From positions 28,192,981-28,256,980 of the forward strand of contig NC_073744.1 of assembly GCF_029784135.1 (NCBI RefSeq): DNA of 64,000 bases. Reading direction: 5' to 3'. This document shows, in pieces, positions 34,715 through 46,828 of this stretch (the first letter of the stretch is position 1; the number at the start of each line of letters is the position of its first letter). A program made the translations under genes and the position numbers. The notes below the pieces were generated by a model. It was not told where the DNA came from. It worked only from the letters and a program-made list of their open reading frames with translations, and searched no databases. The DNA comes from Toxorhynchites rutilus septentrionalis. Its lineage: Eukaryota; Arthropoda; Insecta; Diptera; Culicidae.

Positions 34715-37482
34715 ATGTCAACTGATATCGATATCAGCGAAGTGGATAGTCGCTTGGAAAATATGAGTGAGTATCGTCGAAAGGAGGCTGACGAAGAGCA
34801 TCAAACTTCTACGCTGTTAGTTCACAACCAGCAGCTGTTGAGGAAAGCCATATCCGAGGACGAGTTCGATTTCGACTCAGCGTTCAGCTCGGAGTCCAAT
34901 AATATGCTTATGGATGAAACACTGGAAGATGCTGCTGCAGACGAAGTCGAGGATACCGATAGGTTGAAATCGTTGGAGGACGAACACGAAGCACTGTCAT
35001 CTAACTTGATGGCCCTTACCTCACATTTTGCCCAGGTTCAGCTTAGACTGCGACAAATCTGCGAGGCTTCCCCAGAGGAAAGGGATGATTTGCTGAAAAA
35101 CTTGGAAGAGTTTGCGTTCCTGGGAATACCCGAGATGCAACCGATTTCGGTGAAGAAAACCATTCCAGAAATTGAAGCGGATTTGGATCAGAGCCCAGAA
35201 ACGGTGGAAGTTCTTCGAGCGAAGCAACAGGCCCTGATTGAGCACCTGAAAAATCAACTAATGGATTTAGAGCACTTCGCCTACGAATCTGGAGCCGATA
35301 TTCTTCCACAAACGATCCTGCTGGAGAAACAGAAAGTCATCATCGATGAAATCAAAAGCAAAATAAATCTAAATCTCAGCGAAATGGATTTGCCACAGCT
35401 AACTACCGAAGATTTGAGGAATCAGGTGGATATAGCTCTAGACGAGCAGTTGGTTAACCCACTCAAGATGAAGGAGCAATTAGTAGCACAGCTCAAGACT
35501 CAAATCCAGGACTTGGAACGTTTCATCAAGTTCCTGCAAACAAATGAGAAAGAAGATATCAAGAAACGCTTTTTCAAGCAGCAAGAACTGGCCAAAGCGG
35601 AAGCGGCCGAACGCGCGGATGCCAGGGAACGATCAACTACACGATCGGTGAACTCCGGTGGTAAGGACTGTGGCTCAACGCAATCTGCACAGGAGAGTTA
35701 TCCCTCTAAAAGAGAAACTTTCAACAGCAAAGCATTCGGACTGATGGACAAAGCCGGGACAATTTTGCAAATGTTTGCCCTGTCCCAATTCAACTGTGGA
35801 AGCGAGCGTAATCGGGAAAGTTTCCAGCGTAATATCATGAAACGCTCGAGGGATAATTGTTGGGGTGACATACGGGCAAAGCTAGAGATCGATGTTCAGG
35901 AAGTGATTTCTCTAGCGATGGAGGACGATTTCCAACACTCGGAAACGGCTAGTCAGTGCGGTGAAATACGAAACGCTAACAGCCGTAAGAACTACGACCT
36001 GACGTTGATCGTACGGAAGCAGTTGGCGAAAACAATCCAGGGTTTGATGCAGCATGGGCTCCAAGGTGTCGCGGAGAACAGTGGAAGCCTAGTGCCATTC
36101 ATTGCTGGTTGTTTCTCCGGTGGAGATAATCAGCAAAAATTTGGTCAACCCGGTACGGAACGCTTCTATCAACGTGATTCAAACAAAGTGGACAGCAGGA
36201 GGAAGAGTACCGGTGGCATGGGGAAAACCGCCGTTGTCCCGCCGAAGCGATGTTCCAGCTCGGTCGATGACGAAGAGCTACCGCAGATGAACCTTTTCAC
36301 CCAACTAGAAGAGGAAGATGATGAGGAGGTGGAGTATTACAGTAGCGATGAGACCTGTATGCATGCATGGGAATTAATGCTGATATACTACAACATCAAG
36401 AATGGCGATCGGTACAACTCAACTCCGGCTAGGAAGCTTTCCGAGAGTTTCAATTTAGATTTGGCGGAAGGTAGACCTCAGTCCAATAAGCAGGTGAGAA
36501 TGCGATTACAATGTACCCACTTCGTTTTATTTTACATATGTTACATCAATTTGGGATGTAAGCCAAATGGCTTGTTCATTAGAAAATTTGAATTTTCCGT
36601 GCACGCAATGAGTGGCATTACATCCAATGTAATGTGGTATTTGACTGAATATCACGTATTCGGTCATTGATCTTCTATTATTAATCATATTAGTTACTGT
36701 CTATTTGCACGTGTCATTAACGATTTTCCGAAGACACGCTGCTTTATTTGCTAGGACACAAGAAATTGACATCGTAGAATTATTGCATACTTACTAAAGT
36801 ATCGCTTCGATCAACCTATCACCTGTGTTTGATTACAGAGGATGGAATGAAGAAAAAGAAGTGGACAGATAGTAATTTACTTATGCAAAAATCATCTTTT
36901 GTGAAAGACTGCAGGTCGCCATTATGAAATTGCTGTGCAGTTCGACTTGACAGCAATTCGAAAAATGTCTCAAAAATCCTCCCCGAAAAAAAAACAATAG
37001 TTCCATTACGTGTCACGATCGCAGTATCTTGCAAACTATTCTTATTTCGGCAGTTGTGCACCAGTTGATGTAAACAAAATAATATTCTTGCTATCCTCTG
37101 TTTATTTCACAGAGTCTGCTGAGTACCATTGGATCGATAATCGCGTTGCATCGTCCATACAAGAGAAGCTATAATTCCCAATTTAAGGCATTCATATGTG
37201 CAGCTTTGAAGTAAGTGAAAAGGGTTGGGGAATTATTGCACTCCCCTTGAAGTAACTGATTCGTTTTATACTTTCAGCGCCCAGAAACTCACTCAATGGC
37301 TGCATCTGATCTATCAATGCAAGGAGCTGGTCAGCTCACACTACGCCAGCTGGAGCTACGTGGCAAATACCGGATTTCGCGATGCGTTGAAAACATTGGA
37401 CCGACTGACTCAGTATCGTTTCGATCTGCCGGTAGATCTCTCAATACGACAATTTAAAAATATCAAAGATGTCTTCATGTAG
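34715..37482 (+). CDS. RUNDC1: RUN domain-containing protein 1 orthologue
   Basis: Three exons, 34715-36493, 37113-37210 and 37278-37482, give 693 residues. Introns of 619 and 67 bp have GT-AG ends; the junctions read N-K-Q/S-L-L-S-T and A-A-L-N-A-Q-K-L. The N-terminal 300 residues are acidic and then coiled-coil rich, with the family blocks L-E-H-F-A-Y-E-S-G-A, L-E-K-Q-K-V-I-I-D-E and L-K-T-Q-I-Q-D-L-E-R-F-I. The C-terminal half, from about residue 375 to the end, is the RUN domain (C-W-G-D-I-R-A-K-L-E; ending R-F-D-L-P-V-D-L-S-I). RUN domains commonly bind small GTPases; human RUNDC1 has been linked to autophagy and p53 control. Exon 1 read through gives a false extra tail. An AATAAA lies at about 37712. 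Confidence 0.9.
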
Positions 37483-38240
37483 AACGATACTTGGATGCAT
37501 AACACCAAGCAGTGACAAGTCAACCGAGTACTCCCTAGTCTACACTAATCCCGCAAAACTCTAGTCAAATATCATCTGAAACAGGCACCGAAAGTTCAGC
37601 GATAGCAGTCCAAACATTCCATAGCGAGCTTTAATAATTCCGCAACCTTCCTTCGTACGTATGAGCTTATCATCTTGACAGCAAAGTCATCAATTTACAA
37701 CAATCATTCCAATAAAAGATACATTCCAGACTTCCTCGTACCAGATGCTTGAGTGCGCTTAAGCCCCTAATCCAATTACATAGATAGTTGTTGAATTGTT
37801 GTGCTATGCGGAAATTACAGTATATGCAAAAGAACTAGCAGAAATTGTTACGCCAGTGATCAAACAAGAGTGTGTTTCCACGGAAAATTAATGTATCTAT
37901 CAAATTTTAACAAATAAAAAAAATATCCATAGTGTACAATAAGCAAGAGCCTCCGGCTGGGATTGGGCGAATTATTGTCTTCAAAAGAACCGTTATGGAT
38001 GGATCGATTTAGAACGATGTGTTGAGATATCTAATAAAGAAACTTTTACGTTTGCAATCACTACCAAAAATGCTAAAACGTATAGTATGGTCTTCATCCG
38101 AAAAGTTTCTACTTGTTTAAGAATCCTGTACCCTGCCGGATGTTCTGCTCATATTATAAAATGCGTTCTGAGGTGCGAGTTTCGATCCAGTTTTCGCTCT
38201 TGATGTAAAAACCATTGCGTTTCTATCTCTCGTGAACTTC
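37483..38240. other. RUNDC1 3' flank, no further gene
   Basis: It contains the 3' UTR with AATAAA signals at about 37712 and 37913, then AT-rich sequence without recognised features. Confidence 0.45.
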
Positions 38241-38545
38241 CAAAATTTGAGAAAATGGAAGACGAAGACGAACAAAAATTCTTTAGAGGTACACGGGTCG
38301 TATCTCTAGAGTAGAGTTTCTAGTAGCGATTTTTGGAATACTCTTCTATAGGGTAGCCTGGAAAACCCGTGTTGCTACTGATGACAATCAAATCGAGACG
38401 TCGATCAAGAATAATCCTTGGTACACGACAGATGAATTAACAGATTCACTACAGATATCAAAAACCACCATCCCTGAGCATCCGGTGAAGCTTGCTTACA
38501 TAAATCGCTGGAGCGTATGGGTTCCACATTATTTAACAGAAATGA
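38240..38545 (+). mobile_element. mariner transposase N-terminal relic
   Basis: Plus-strand translation gives D-D-N-Q-I-E-T-S-I-K-N-N-P-W-Y-T-T-D-E-L and then V-K-L-A-Y-I-N-R-W-S-V-W-V-P-H-Y-L-T-E, which match the mariner HTH region and the W-V-P-H-x-L-T-E linker. The catalytic domain is absent and the frames before it are broken. It is a fragment. Confidence 0.75.
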
Positions 38546-38829
38546 TTGTCATTTAAGAAGAAGAAGAAAAGCCGAGTTGCATTATTATTGCATAGACGAT
38601 ATGTGTCCAAGTCATGTAACTCGTACTTAACGCATGTTTGGAAATATCAAACTTATTTTTAGTGGGATGACGAATCTGCGGATCAGTAAGAATCGCATCC
38701 GAAATTGGGCACTGGTTCACGAATATGTGTTTGAGCGGCCATTCGGGTGTTGAGCGGTCCAAAACTCAAACTCAAACACCAAAACTACGCACCATTTCCA
38801 TAACTTGAACAGCGTAATGAGAATATTTA

Positions 38830-41800
38830 CTATTGCAACCATATCATCTTGACTTTTCGAGCTAGCACTGTTGCTGGGAAATTGAGTTCCTTACAGAGAA
38901 TGTGCGTGATGTAGTTTGTTCGAGAGTTACAATGGGGAACGGCTTTCCTATTACAGAGTTCATTCAAGAAGACATCGTCGCAATCAGAGTGGAAGTACCA
39001 ACCGCCAAAGGAAGATCCGACACCGTAATTGCGTCGGCTTACTTTCCTGGCCACGTTCCTGAAATTCCCCCACGAGAGGTAGCGGCGTTTGTGACCTATT
39101 GTAGGGAAATCAACAAGTACTTCATCATCGGATGTGATGCCAACGCTCATCACACAATGTGGACAAGTACCGACATTAACTACCGAGGTAAGTGTCTTTT
39201 AGAATTTTTCTCGTCAAACAACATAGATATTACTAACAAAGGAAATGAACCAACATTCATAAACGCAATCAGACAAGAAGTCCTAGACCTAACGCTGTGT
39301 AGTCCGGTTATTCTTGACAAGATTAATAACTGACACGTTTCCGAAGAGGCGTCTTTGTCTGATCATTAACACATTGTTTTTGAATGGGATGGTGGCATGA
39401 CAGTTCAGAGAGATCCGAACCAAGATCCGAAAAAAAACAACTGGGATCGGTATTCCCTTGAACTCGAGTCAAAAACTCTAAACTCAAAAATAAGGTCGAT
39501 TCAGCAGCTTGAATCAGCTTCAAAAGAATTAAACGAAACGGTAGTCTCTGCCTACAACAACAATTGCCCACTAAGAAGAGTTTCTTCAAAAAGAAACGTT
39601 CCTTGGTGGAATAAAGGACTCGAACGACTTCGCAAAACAACGCGGAAATTGTTCAACAGAGCAAAAATTACTTCGGACTGGTCTCAATACAAAACAGCTC
39701 TAACTGAGTACAGCAGAGAACTGAGACGATCCAAATGAAAATCCTGGGTATATAACTGCGAAAGCATTGAAAATACTCCAGTAAGACTCTGGCAAAAGAC
39801 CACTCGAAAGGGCTAGGTTCCCTTAAAAAGGACAACGGTTCGTTTACAAAAACTCCCTTAGTAGTACTAGACTTACTGATGGAAGACTAACTTCCCGGGA
39901 TCTACATCTGTCTACTCGAATAAAAATCCTGCCTATAATAGCGACACAAAAAGTTCCCGAAGGTACCTCACAAGACCTAAAAGTGCAAAGGATGTCGCTA
40001 ACATAGTTGTTGGGTTAGTCCTCACGAGGGCCAGAGTAGTAAACGTGGTGAGATCCTTTCTACCTTACAAATCTGCAGGTGCAGATGGGATTTTTTCAGC
40101 CCTGATTCAAAATGGAGAATCAAAACTAATTCCATAATAATAATAATAAAAACTTATCGAGATTTTTAAGGCAAGTTTGATACTAGAGCACATTCCTTCG
40201 TTATGGAGACTTGTTAAAGTAGTTTTCATTCCAAAAGCGGGGAAACGTGACAAATCACTCCCAAAGGCATTCAGACCAATTAGTTTATTATCAATATTGC
40301 TGAGAAAACTATGGAAAAAGTATTATATGAATACATAAAGTCTGCATGCTCATTATCTAAATACCAGTTTGGCTACCAATCAGGCAAATCCACAGTAATA
40401 GCACTACCTACGTTTGTAACAAAAAATGAAAAATCTCTCTCGTCCAAAAAAACCGCTCTATGCGCGTTTCTTGACATCGAAGGTGCCTTTGATAATGCTT
40501 CTTATCTATCAATGGCACAAGCTATGAGAAAAAGACACTTCGATAACTGTCCAATGGATCCAGGGCATGCTCACACATAGACGAATCACCTCGGAGCTGG
40601 GCGGGTCGTCGACATCTGTGATTGCAACGAAAGGTTGCCCACAAGGAGAGGTTTTATCACCTCTCCTTTGGTTACTTGTAGTTGACGACCTTCTGATAAG
40701 TGTGGAGGTAAAAGGTTTCGAGGTTCTGGGCTTTGCCGATGATCTAGTCATGATGGTACGTGGCAAGTTCGACGACATATTATCGAGCAGAATGCAGATG
40801 GCCTTAAACTTTACACAATCTTGGTGTATCACACAAGGTCTCAGTAAATCCCTCAAAAACAACAATTATTCCTTTCACTAAAAAGAAAAAAACTGCATCT
40901 GCAGTCTTTACATCTTGGGAGCGAGGAAATAAAAAGCAGCGATTCAGTGAAATATCTAGGTGTTATCTTAAGGCGGAATTCCATCTATTAAACATGCTAC
41001 ATGCTACACGTCAATGGTTCTTGCTTATTGGAGAGTCTTCTTACGACATAATTGGTCTCGTCGAGCAATGTTGGCCTTATCCAATGGCCTGCGGATCGGT
41101 GCAGCGTGTGTAGCACGACATGTCCGACAATATTGGAGCAACTACGTCATTTATTGACGATTATCAGAACTCAACACAATAATGGAAAAACAAAATATTT
41201 GATCGCGAAAACAAAAGCATCAAAACAGATATACTGGAGCAGTGAGCGTTCGCATATTGCCTTGTAGTGGCTGAGGGGGAAACAAAATAAAAAATTGCGC
41301 AAGTATCATATCCATTGTTGTTTATCATTGACTTGTAGCATGTAGCATGTTGAATAGATGGAATGCCGCCTTTAGATGCTAAACTAAACTGGAACGCGCA
41401 CTTAGATTCAATAATCAGCAAGGCCGACTCAGCCCTATGGTCATGCTCTAAAATGATAGGATGAACATGGGGCCTAAAACCAAAAATTGTTATGAGGTCT
41501 ACACTGCAATTGTGCGGCCTAGGATAACCTATGCCTCACTTGTATGGTGGCCAAAGACTAAGGAGACTGTAGCTACAAAAAAGCTAAACAAACTCCACAG
41601 ACTAGCATGCGTTGCAATTACTGGAGCAATGCGAAGCACTCCTTCAAAAGCATTGGAGGCTATCCTACATTTGGTACCTTTGAACCAATATGTTCAGCTA
41701 GATGCTAAAAAAAGCGGTCTGAAGCTTAAAAGATGAAAAAAAGTACTAGACGGGGACAAAACTGGTCACTTGAGCATCCTGAATCTCTTACCCATTGGAC

Positions 41801-42765
41801 CAGCCTCAGAGATGAACAGTGATTGGATGGAACCTAGGACTAATTATGACATTCCATACGGAGTGATCGAACATTCTCGTTCAGTATGGTATGAAGGTGG
41901 CCCCAACGTTCGTAATGTTCTAATGTTAATCATGTTCTACACTGATGGGTCGAAAATGGGAATCAGAACAGGTGCCGGAGTGTATGGTCCCAGAAGCAAA
42001 ATCTCTGTGGCTATGGGAAACTGGCCAACAGTTTTTCAGGCAGAAATAACTGCAATAATAGAATGTTTAAATGTCTGACTCAAAAGAAAATATAGACAGA
42101 CAGTCAAGCGGCACTTAAAGCTCTAAATGCTTTTGAATGGTCTTCAAAAATTGTCTGGGAATGCATTTCCCTTTTACGGCAATTAAGTCAGATAAGCTCG
42201 ATACAATTGTACTGGATTCCTGGCCATTGCGGTATAGAGGGCAACGAGCGAGCAGATGAACTTGCCAGGAACGGCTCAAACTCACCATTCACTGGTCCAG
42301 AACCATTCTGTGGACTTTCTGACTGGGTGTTGAAAAGTGAGCTGAATAAATGGGAAGACCGGGTAGTTACAGCCAATTGGATGGCTGCAAAACTTAAACA
42401 GGCTAAAAAAAGATTACCCCGAGTATTAAAATTACTCAACAGCTGCTAAGCTTTAGTAAGAAAGACTTCAGCACATTTACTGGTCGTGTAAAAGGACATT
42501 GCCCGAGTGAATACCATCTTCAAAACATAGGTTTAGCACAAGATGATTTGTAGCTTTTGTAATGCCGAAAGCGAAACCTCGGAACATTTGCTCTGTAATT
42601 GCGGTGCTCTAACTAGACGCAGACTTCAACACCTTGATAAATCTATTCTGGAGCCCAAGGAAATTTGGTCTGCGTCGACGATCGAGATTATAAATTTTAT
42701 CAAACAGATTATCCCTGATTGGCACCTATCACGCTATAGCTTTCAGTCTACTCTTCATCAATAAG
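38830..42765 (+). mobile_element. R1/LOA/I-group LINE with RNase H, degenerate
   Basis: In order on the plus strand: an endonuclease C-terminal half (G-C-D-A-N-A-H-H-T-M-W and L-D-L-T-L-C-S-P, 38902-39333), RT (F-G-Y-Q-S-G-K-S-T; G-C-P-Q-G-E-V-L-S-P-L-L; catalytic F-A-D-D-L-V at about 40733), the thumb region, an RNase H domain (F-Y-T-D-G-S-K at about 41937; W-I-P-G-H-C-G-I-E-G-N-E-R-A-D near 42210) and a C-terminal CCHC knuckle (C-S-F-C...H...C at about 42549-42590). RNase H plus the C-terminal knuckle favours R1/LOA/I over Jockey or CR1. Many stops and shifts make it inactive; the 5' end is missing. A DNA element interrupts it at 40971-41371. Confidence 0.85.
40971..41371. mobile_element. 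401-bp Harbinger-type MITE inside the LINE
   Basis: Ends are AGGCGGAATTCCATCTATT and, on the reverse strand, AGGCGGCATTCCATCTATT, with similarity continuing for about 45 bp. TTA is duplicated at 40968-40970 and 41372-41374. Removing the element and one TTA restores the LINE reading Y-L-G-V-I-L-D-A-K-L-N-W-N. A 3-bp TTA duplication is typical of PIF/Harbinger elements. No coding sequence is seen. Confidence 0.85.
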
Positions 42766-43170
42766 TAGTAGATAAGCTTGAAGTGTAGTATAAAAAAGGA
42801 GTATACCACAATAGTTCAAAATAATGTACGCAGTGGTTCACACCCAACAGGGAAAAAAAGGGGAACGGCTTGAAAAGAAGAAATCAAAGAATCGCCACTG
42901 CAGCACTCGAGTTTGAGCTTGAGCTTGGGTAGTATACACATCATAGTTGCTCTCCGTGATTGACGTGAACCAGCGAAATTGCACAAAGAACACATCGAAT
43001 TACGCTTGGGAGTAGCAAATCATTCTCATTGAGCAAGCTTCGGCGACAAATCGCTACTACAGCACTGTGCACAAACTACATAACACTATAAATATGGATT
43101 TTGGAATTCTTTCCTTCCTAACGTAAAGCAAGACATACCCCTAACACATTACTGGCTAGTATATTTGAGA
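42766..43170. other. Intergenic, no gene recognised
   Basis: Sequence after the LINE end and before a SINE-like element. Nothing was recognised. Confidence 0.35.
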
Positions 43171-43503
43171 GGGTCTCCGTAGCCTATTGGTTGCGTGTCC
43201 GCTACTAAGCGAACAATCATGAGCTCATAACTCAGGGCCCTCAATTGACCATCTTTGTGTGTTATTCTAGCTACTACGTCCACGCAACAATCATCATGTG
43301 ACGGTAATCTAAGTCCCTTACCGCTCACATTACGGTCTGCTGCATCGTTAATTGGTACTATTCATAACACAACGATGGAAGCCTCATATCAACAGTCCCG
43401 CTGTGTATATAGCTCAACTGTGAACATTCGAATAATCTTACGCCGAAAAAGGCGACATGTATTGTGTATCGATAGAATAGGAATACTCTTACGCCTAAAT
43501 AAC
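43171..43503 (+). mobile_element. Probable tRNA-derived SINE, another family
   Basis: The head 'gggtctccgtagcctattgg' carries an A-box-like TAGCCTATTGG, and about 45 bp further on is 'gagctcataactcagggccc', which resembles a B-box region. The body of about 280 bp ends at the start of the dispersed repeat at 43504. No target duplication was found. Confidence 0.5.
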
Positions 43504-44640
43504 TACTCTGTGTAATATACAACATGAGAAAAAATGTACACGATAAATTCGGCTCTGTTACTCTGTTACAGCTGAATTGCTAAATGAGCCTAATAAAAAA
43601 ACAGATGGAATAAAAAAACACCATATATTGTTCCTAGATATTCAAAATCAACATACAGTCAAACCTATTTTTGTACGAATTTTCCTTGCGCGGTTTTCTC
43701 TTCTTTTGCGATTTTTTTTGTGTGGTATATGAAAAAGAACATATTTGATTAATTTATCAGTCATTTAGTTTTTTTTCCATATCATTTTGTCGTATTTCAT
43801 CGCACTACATAGGTACTGTGTCAACCAATAACTAGTTTCATGCTTAGTTCTATTTATTTTAACGTGTAAGTAGGAGCTTATTAAAAGAAGCAAAGAGTTT
43901 ATTCTCTTATCACCACACGTTAGTAGATAGCTTAATAAAGTAAAATAACGTATTTTTCAATCTAATAATAATTGACGTCTACGTTCCACACTTTCACGTT
44001 TCTGAACCGTTACAATAAGATTTATTTCAAAACGTAAATTGTAATTTGTTCGCAACTGATAGTGCGAAAAGTCCCTGTCCCTTTCCTATGCAATGTAATA
44101 AATTTAAAGCTTTAAAATAAATAAATTCTAAAAAAAAACCCTTAACCCGTTTAATGCCAAGGGTTCGGAAAATCGAACAGCAACTTCGATAATTTGTAAT
44201 GGCTTTGGAAAGCAAGGTTTTGGCAACAAATGATAGTTTAGTCTATTAGCTCCCACTTACTATCATTTTCGCTCAATTTTGTAGAACTTTATTGGGCATA
44301 AAATTCGATTAAAAGCAACTATGTGGGGAATGTACATAACCTCATATAACCTAACAAAAAACAAAACCTTACAAAATTTAAAAATATGTAATCTTTTCTA
44401 CAATATTACTTTGATAGAAAATCACCGATTGTGATGTAGGGAAAACACAAGGTGGATTGAACCTCCTACCGGGACAAAAAAATAGGTTTTGGCCAATGTT
44501 TTTGTTTGGCTTTTTTTAATTGTCATTTTCCGGAAAACGGAAGTACGGAAAAAAAATAATTCTTGAAGATTGGGGTTTCTTTAACGCCAATTAAATAACT
44601 GGAACTACAATATCGTCCAACTATGTCTAACTCTATCTAT
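43504..44640. repeat. Dispersed repeat, second copy, with a 580-bp insertion
   Basis: It matches 28404-28861 plus the part after 30703 in the same order. Between about 43622 and 44197 it carries unrelated DNA, including a pogo-like 'acagtcaaacctatttttgt' at 43657 and a TTAACCCGTTTAATGCC motif at 44144. Comparing the two copies defines the insertion. Confidence 0.7.
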
Positions 44641-44870
44641 AAAGATAAGAAAGTTAGATTTTTTATTTCTTCGACAATTATGGTCACCCTATTTTTGATA
44701 ACATCAAAATGGGCGCTCTATTATGTGTAACAACTTTTTCGAAGACAATTTTTGTCTAGAGAATAACTGTCGAGCTCTAAATGCTAATTTCCTTAAATTT
44801 TCGTTAAATGCATCTCCTAGACCATTGTGCATTGGAGAAAACAAAATTCACCCGGCGCCCCTGAAGTACA
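44641..44870. other. Short intergenic spacer
   Basis: AT-rich; no signal recognised. Confidence 0.3.
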
Positions 44871-44992
44871 TACCGTTTTGTCTCAAATTCCGAACACTTA
44901 AGCTTTGTTGGCAATATAACAGTGTCTCATTATTAGAAATGCTTCGCGAAATTAATTTGTTTTTTGGGTACAATAAAGCCTTTTTTCACTTT

Positions 44993-45257
44993 TTTTTTTT
45001 TATCTTCGCTTGTTTTACGTCGGCATATTTCCGCCACTTTAGTGCCAATCACCGACATCAGGGAGGCGACTCCACCTGTTCCTACCTATCAGACTCAACA
45101 ACTCATGAGCCGGACCAACTTCTTTTACTTCCCTTCCGAAGGAAGACGTAACCAGAGATTTTTCGCCCCAGAAAATCCCAACGACGCCAGCTGGGATTGA
45201 ACCCAGGCCGATCGGATTGTGAGGCTGTTACGCTAACCACACAACCACTGGCGCCGT
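44993..45257 (-). mobile_element. tRNA-derived SINE (Feilai-like type)
   Basis: On the minus strand the head has A-box TGGTTGTGTGGTTAGCG and a perfect B-box GGGTTCAATCCC, then a body with 'ctggttacgtcttccttcgg' and an A-run tail. Direct repeats ending TTTTTTCACTT lie at about 44981-44991 and 45262-45272. The name is by resemblance to culicine tRNA-SINEs, not by search. Confidence 0.8.
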
Positions 45258-45560
45258 CTTTTTTTTTCACTTGACTACAATGAAATTGATTTACAAATAC
45301 ATATTCGTGGTAAAAACCAGAAAAATTGTTCAATTACATTTGTCTGAAATTCCGAACACTATTTAAATACTGATTTCAATGAAGATTTCTGCATAAAATA
45401 TCATTTGTTCATCCATTTATAGTAGATTCTCTAACATTAAAACATCAAACAATATAGTTAAAACACCTTCAAAAACTGAAAAATTCACGATATTTGTTTA
45501 TTACGGAATTTGCTAACGCAAACATTTTAAGAATGTCAGAGTTTTCATTATTCAATCAGA

Positions 45561-46482
45561 CCCAGTTTTTTACGCGGTTTTTTACGCGATTTTTTTTACG
45601 CGGATTTTCCAATTAACAAGGTTTATTTTATGCAGATTGTTCAATTAATGTGGTTTTTTACGCGGATTTTCCAATTAACGCGGTACCCGTAATACCATTG
45701 CAATATCACATCACTCCCTCAGCTCACATTTCTCTCTTATACTCCATCAGAGCATATTACGGTAATTAGCGCTCGCAACGGAGCTTAGCGCTTATGAAGG
45801 AAATTAGTGCTGCACTTTATCACGATTCTTACGTGGATTTTAGGTGTTTGGAAACGGCGAGCTCACCGGGCGAGTACAACGGGACGGAGTTTTTACGGTC
45901 AGTGAATCGTGAACGTCTTTCCGTCTACTTAGCTCTGGACGGTCCAACAGTGGTACTGCACATGCATCGGCAGTAGATTGTACAAATCTCAAGGGAATCT
46001 TCTAGCAACAGCGGATGACCTCATTCATGAGGAAAACCGAACTATAGCTACCAGTAGCCAACGAAATTGAAGGAAAAAACAACGGGTTTTCGGAAGCGAG
46101 CAACACTCAACATTTTACTTCCGTTTTACGTGAGGATAGTCCCATTTAATATCTATCATTAGATGACATGGTTTTTTTACGTGGATTTTCCAATTAAGGC
46201 TGATGTCACATTAGGCGGATTCGCCGCCGCGGATATCGCGACGGTTTTTTTTCTCGATATGAAATCGCTTCCAAAACCGCCCCGCTCTGTGTGACATGGC
46301 TCATTCACAATACACTGTAGATCCTCCGCTGCGGTTTTACTCGCGGAATCCGCGGCGGCAAATCCGCCTAATGTGACATCATCCTTAACGCGAATTTTCG
46401 AATTAACGCCTTTTTTTCGTGGATTTTTCAATAAACGCGGTTTTTTACGAGGTAAATATCACCCGCGTAAAAAAAACCTGGG
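45561..46482. mobile_element. Inverted-repeat element with 'tttttacgcgg' iterations
   Basis: The left end CCCAGTTTTTTACGCGG and the right end, reverse strand, CCCAGGTTTTTTTTACGCGG are inverted repeats. Both arms iterate 'gattttccaattaacgcgg' in degenerate form. It carries a TTAA-flanked MITE at 46198-46384. Non-coding. Confidence 0.6.
46198..46384. mobile_element. 187-bp TTAA-flanked (piggyBac-like) MITE
   Basis: TTAA lies at 46194-46197 and 46385-46388. The ends GGCTGATGTCACATTAGGCG and (reverse strand) GGATGATGTCACATTAGGCG continue as a long palindrome through 'gattcgccgccgcgg'. It sits inside the 'ccaattaacgcg' iterations, which contain TTAA targets. Confidence 0.85.
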
Positions 46483-46486
46483 TGTA

Positions 46487-46676
46487 CAGGCAAACCTGTT
46501 TTTGTGCGGTCCCTTTTTGAGTCATTCCTCGTATATGCAACTCTTTTTGTGCGATTTTATTATGATATCGAGTTTTGAATCACACAAACCAATCGCACAA
46601 ATATACATTCGCATCTAAACAGTCACACAAATGAGAAATCGCCCAAAAAGCAACAGCACAAAAACAGGTTTGCCTG
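46487..46676. mobile_element. 190-bp palindromic MITE, TA-flanked
   Basis: Ends CAGGCAAACCTGTTTTTGTG are perfect inverted repeats with TA on both sides (46485-46486 and 46677-46678). The interior is rich in 'gcacaaa' motifs. It looks like a pogo or Tc1-type derivative and lies 150 bp upstream of the next gene's start codon. Confidence 0.88.
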
Positions 46677-46828
46677 TATTTGTAAAATGAAGTGTTCGGA
46701 ATTTGAGACAAAACGGTACACAAGGCAAAATACGTCGTTGTCAATTCCTATTACTGATTAAGCGTCAGTAAACAAGAGCTTCGTGCTATGCGAGCGTTGT
46801 TTTGGAGAACGATTCCTCAATTTAAAAG

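Larger units (their letters stand above)
44873..46716. mobile_element. Outer MITE of a nest, TA-flanked
   Basis: Ends are near-perfect inverted repeats of about 27 bp beginning CCGTTTTGTCTCAAATTCCG, each bordered by TA (44871-44872 and 46717-46718). A direct partial copy of the same end sequence is at about 45338-45362. Within it lie a SINE and three further inverted-repeat elements, so the original element was much shorter. Confidence 0.7.

Noticed and set aside
36494..36670. Extended C-terminus of RUNDC1 exon 1
   Set aside because: It is read-through into the intron; splicing to 37113 and 37278 yields the proper RUN domain end.
44723..45151. 142-codon frame across a MITE end and a SINE
   Set aside because: It crosses the boundaries of two mobile elements and has no domain, so it is a chance frame.
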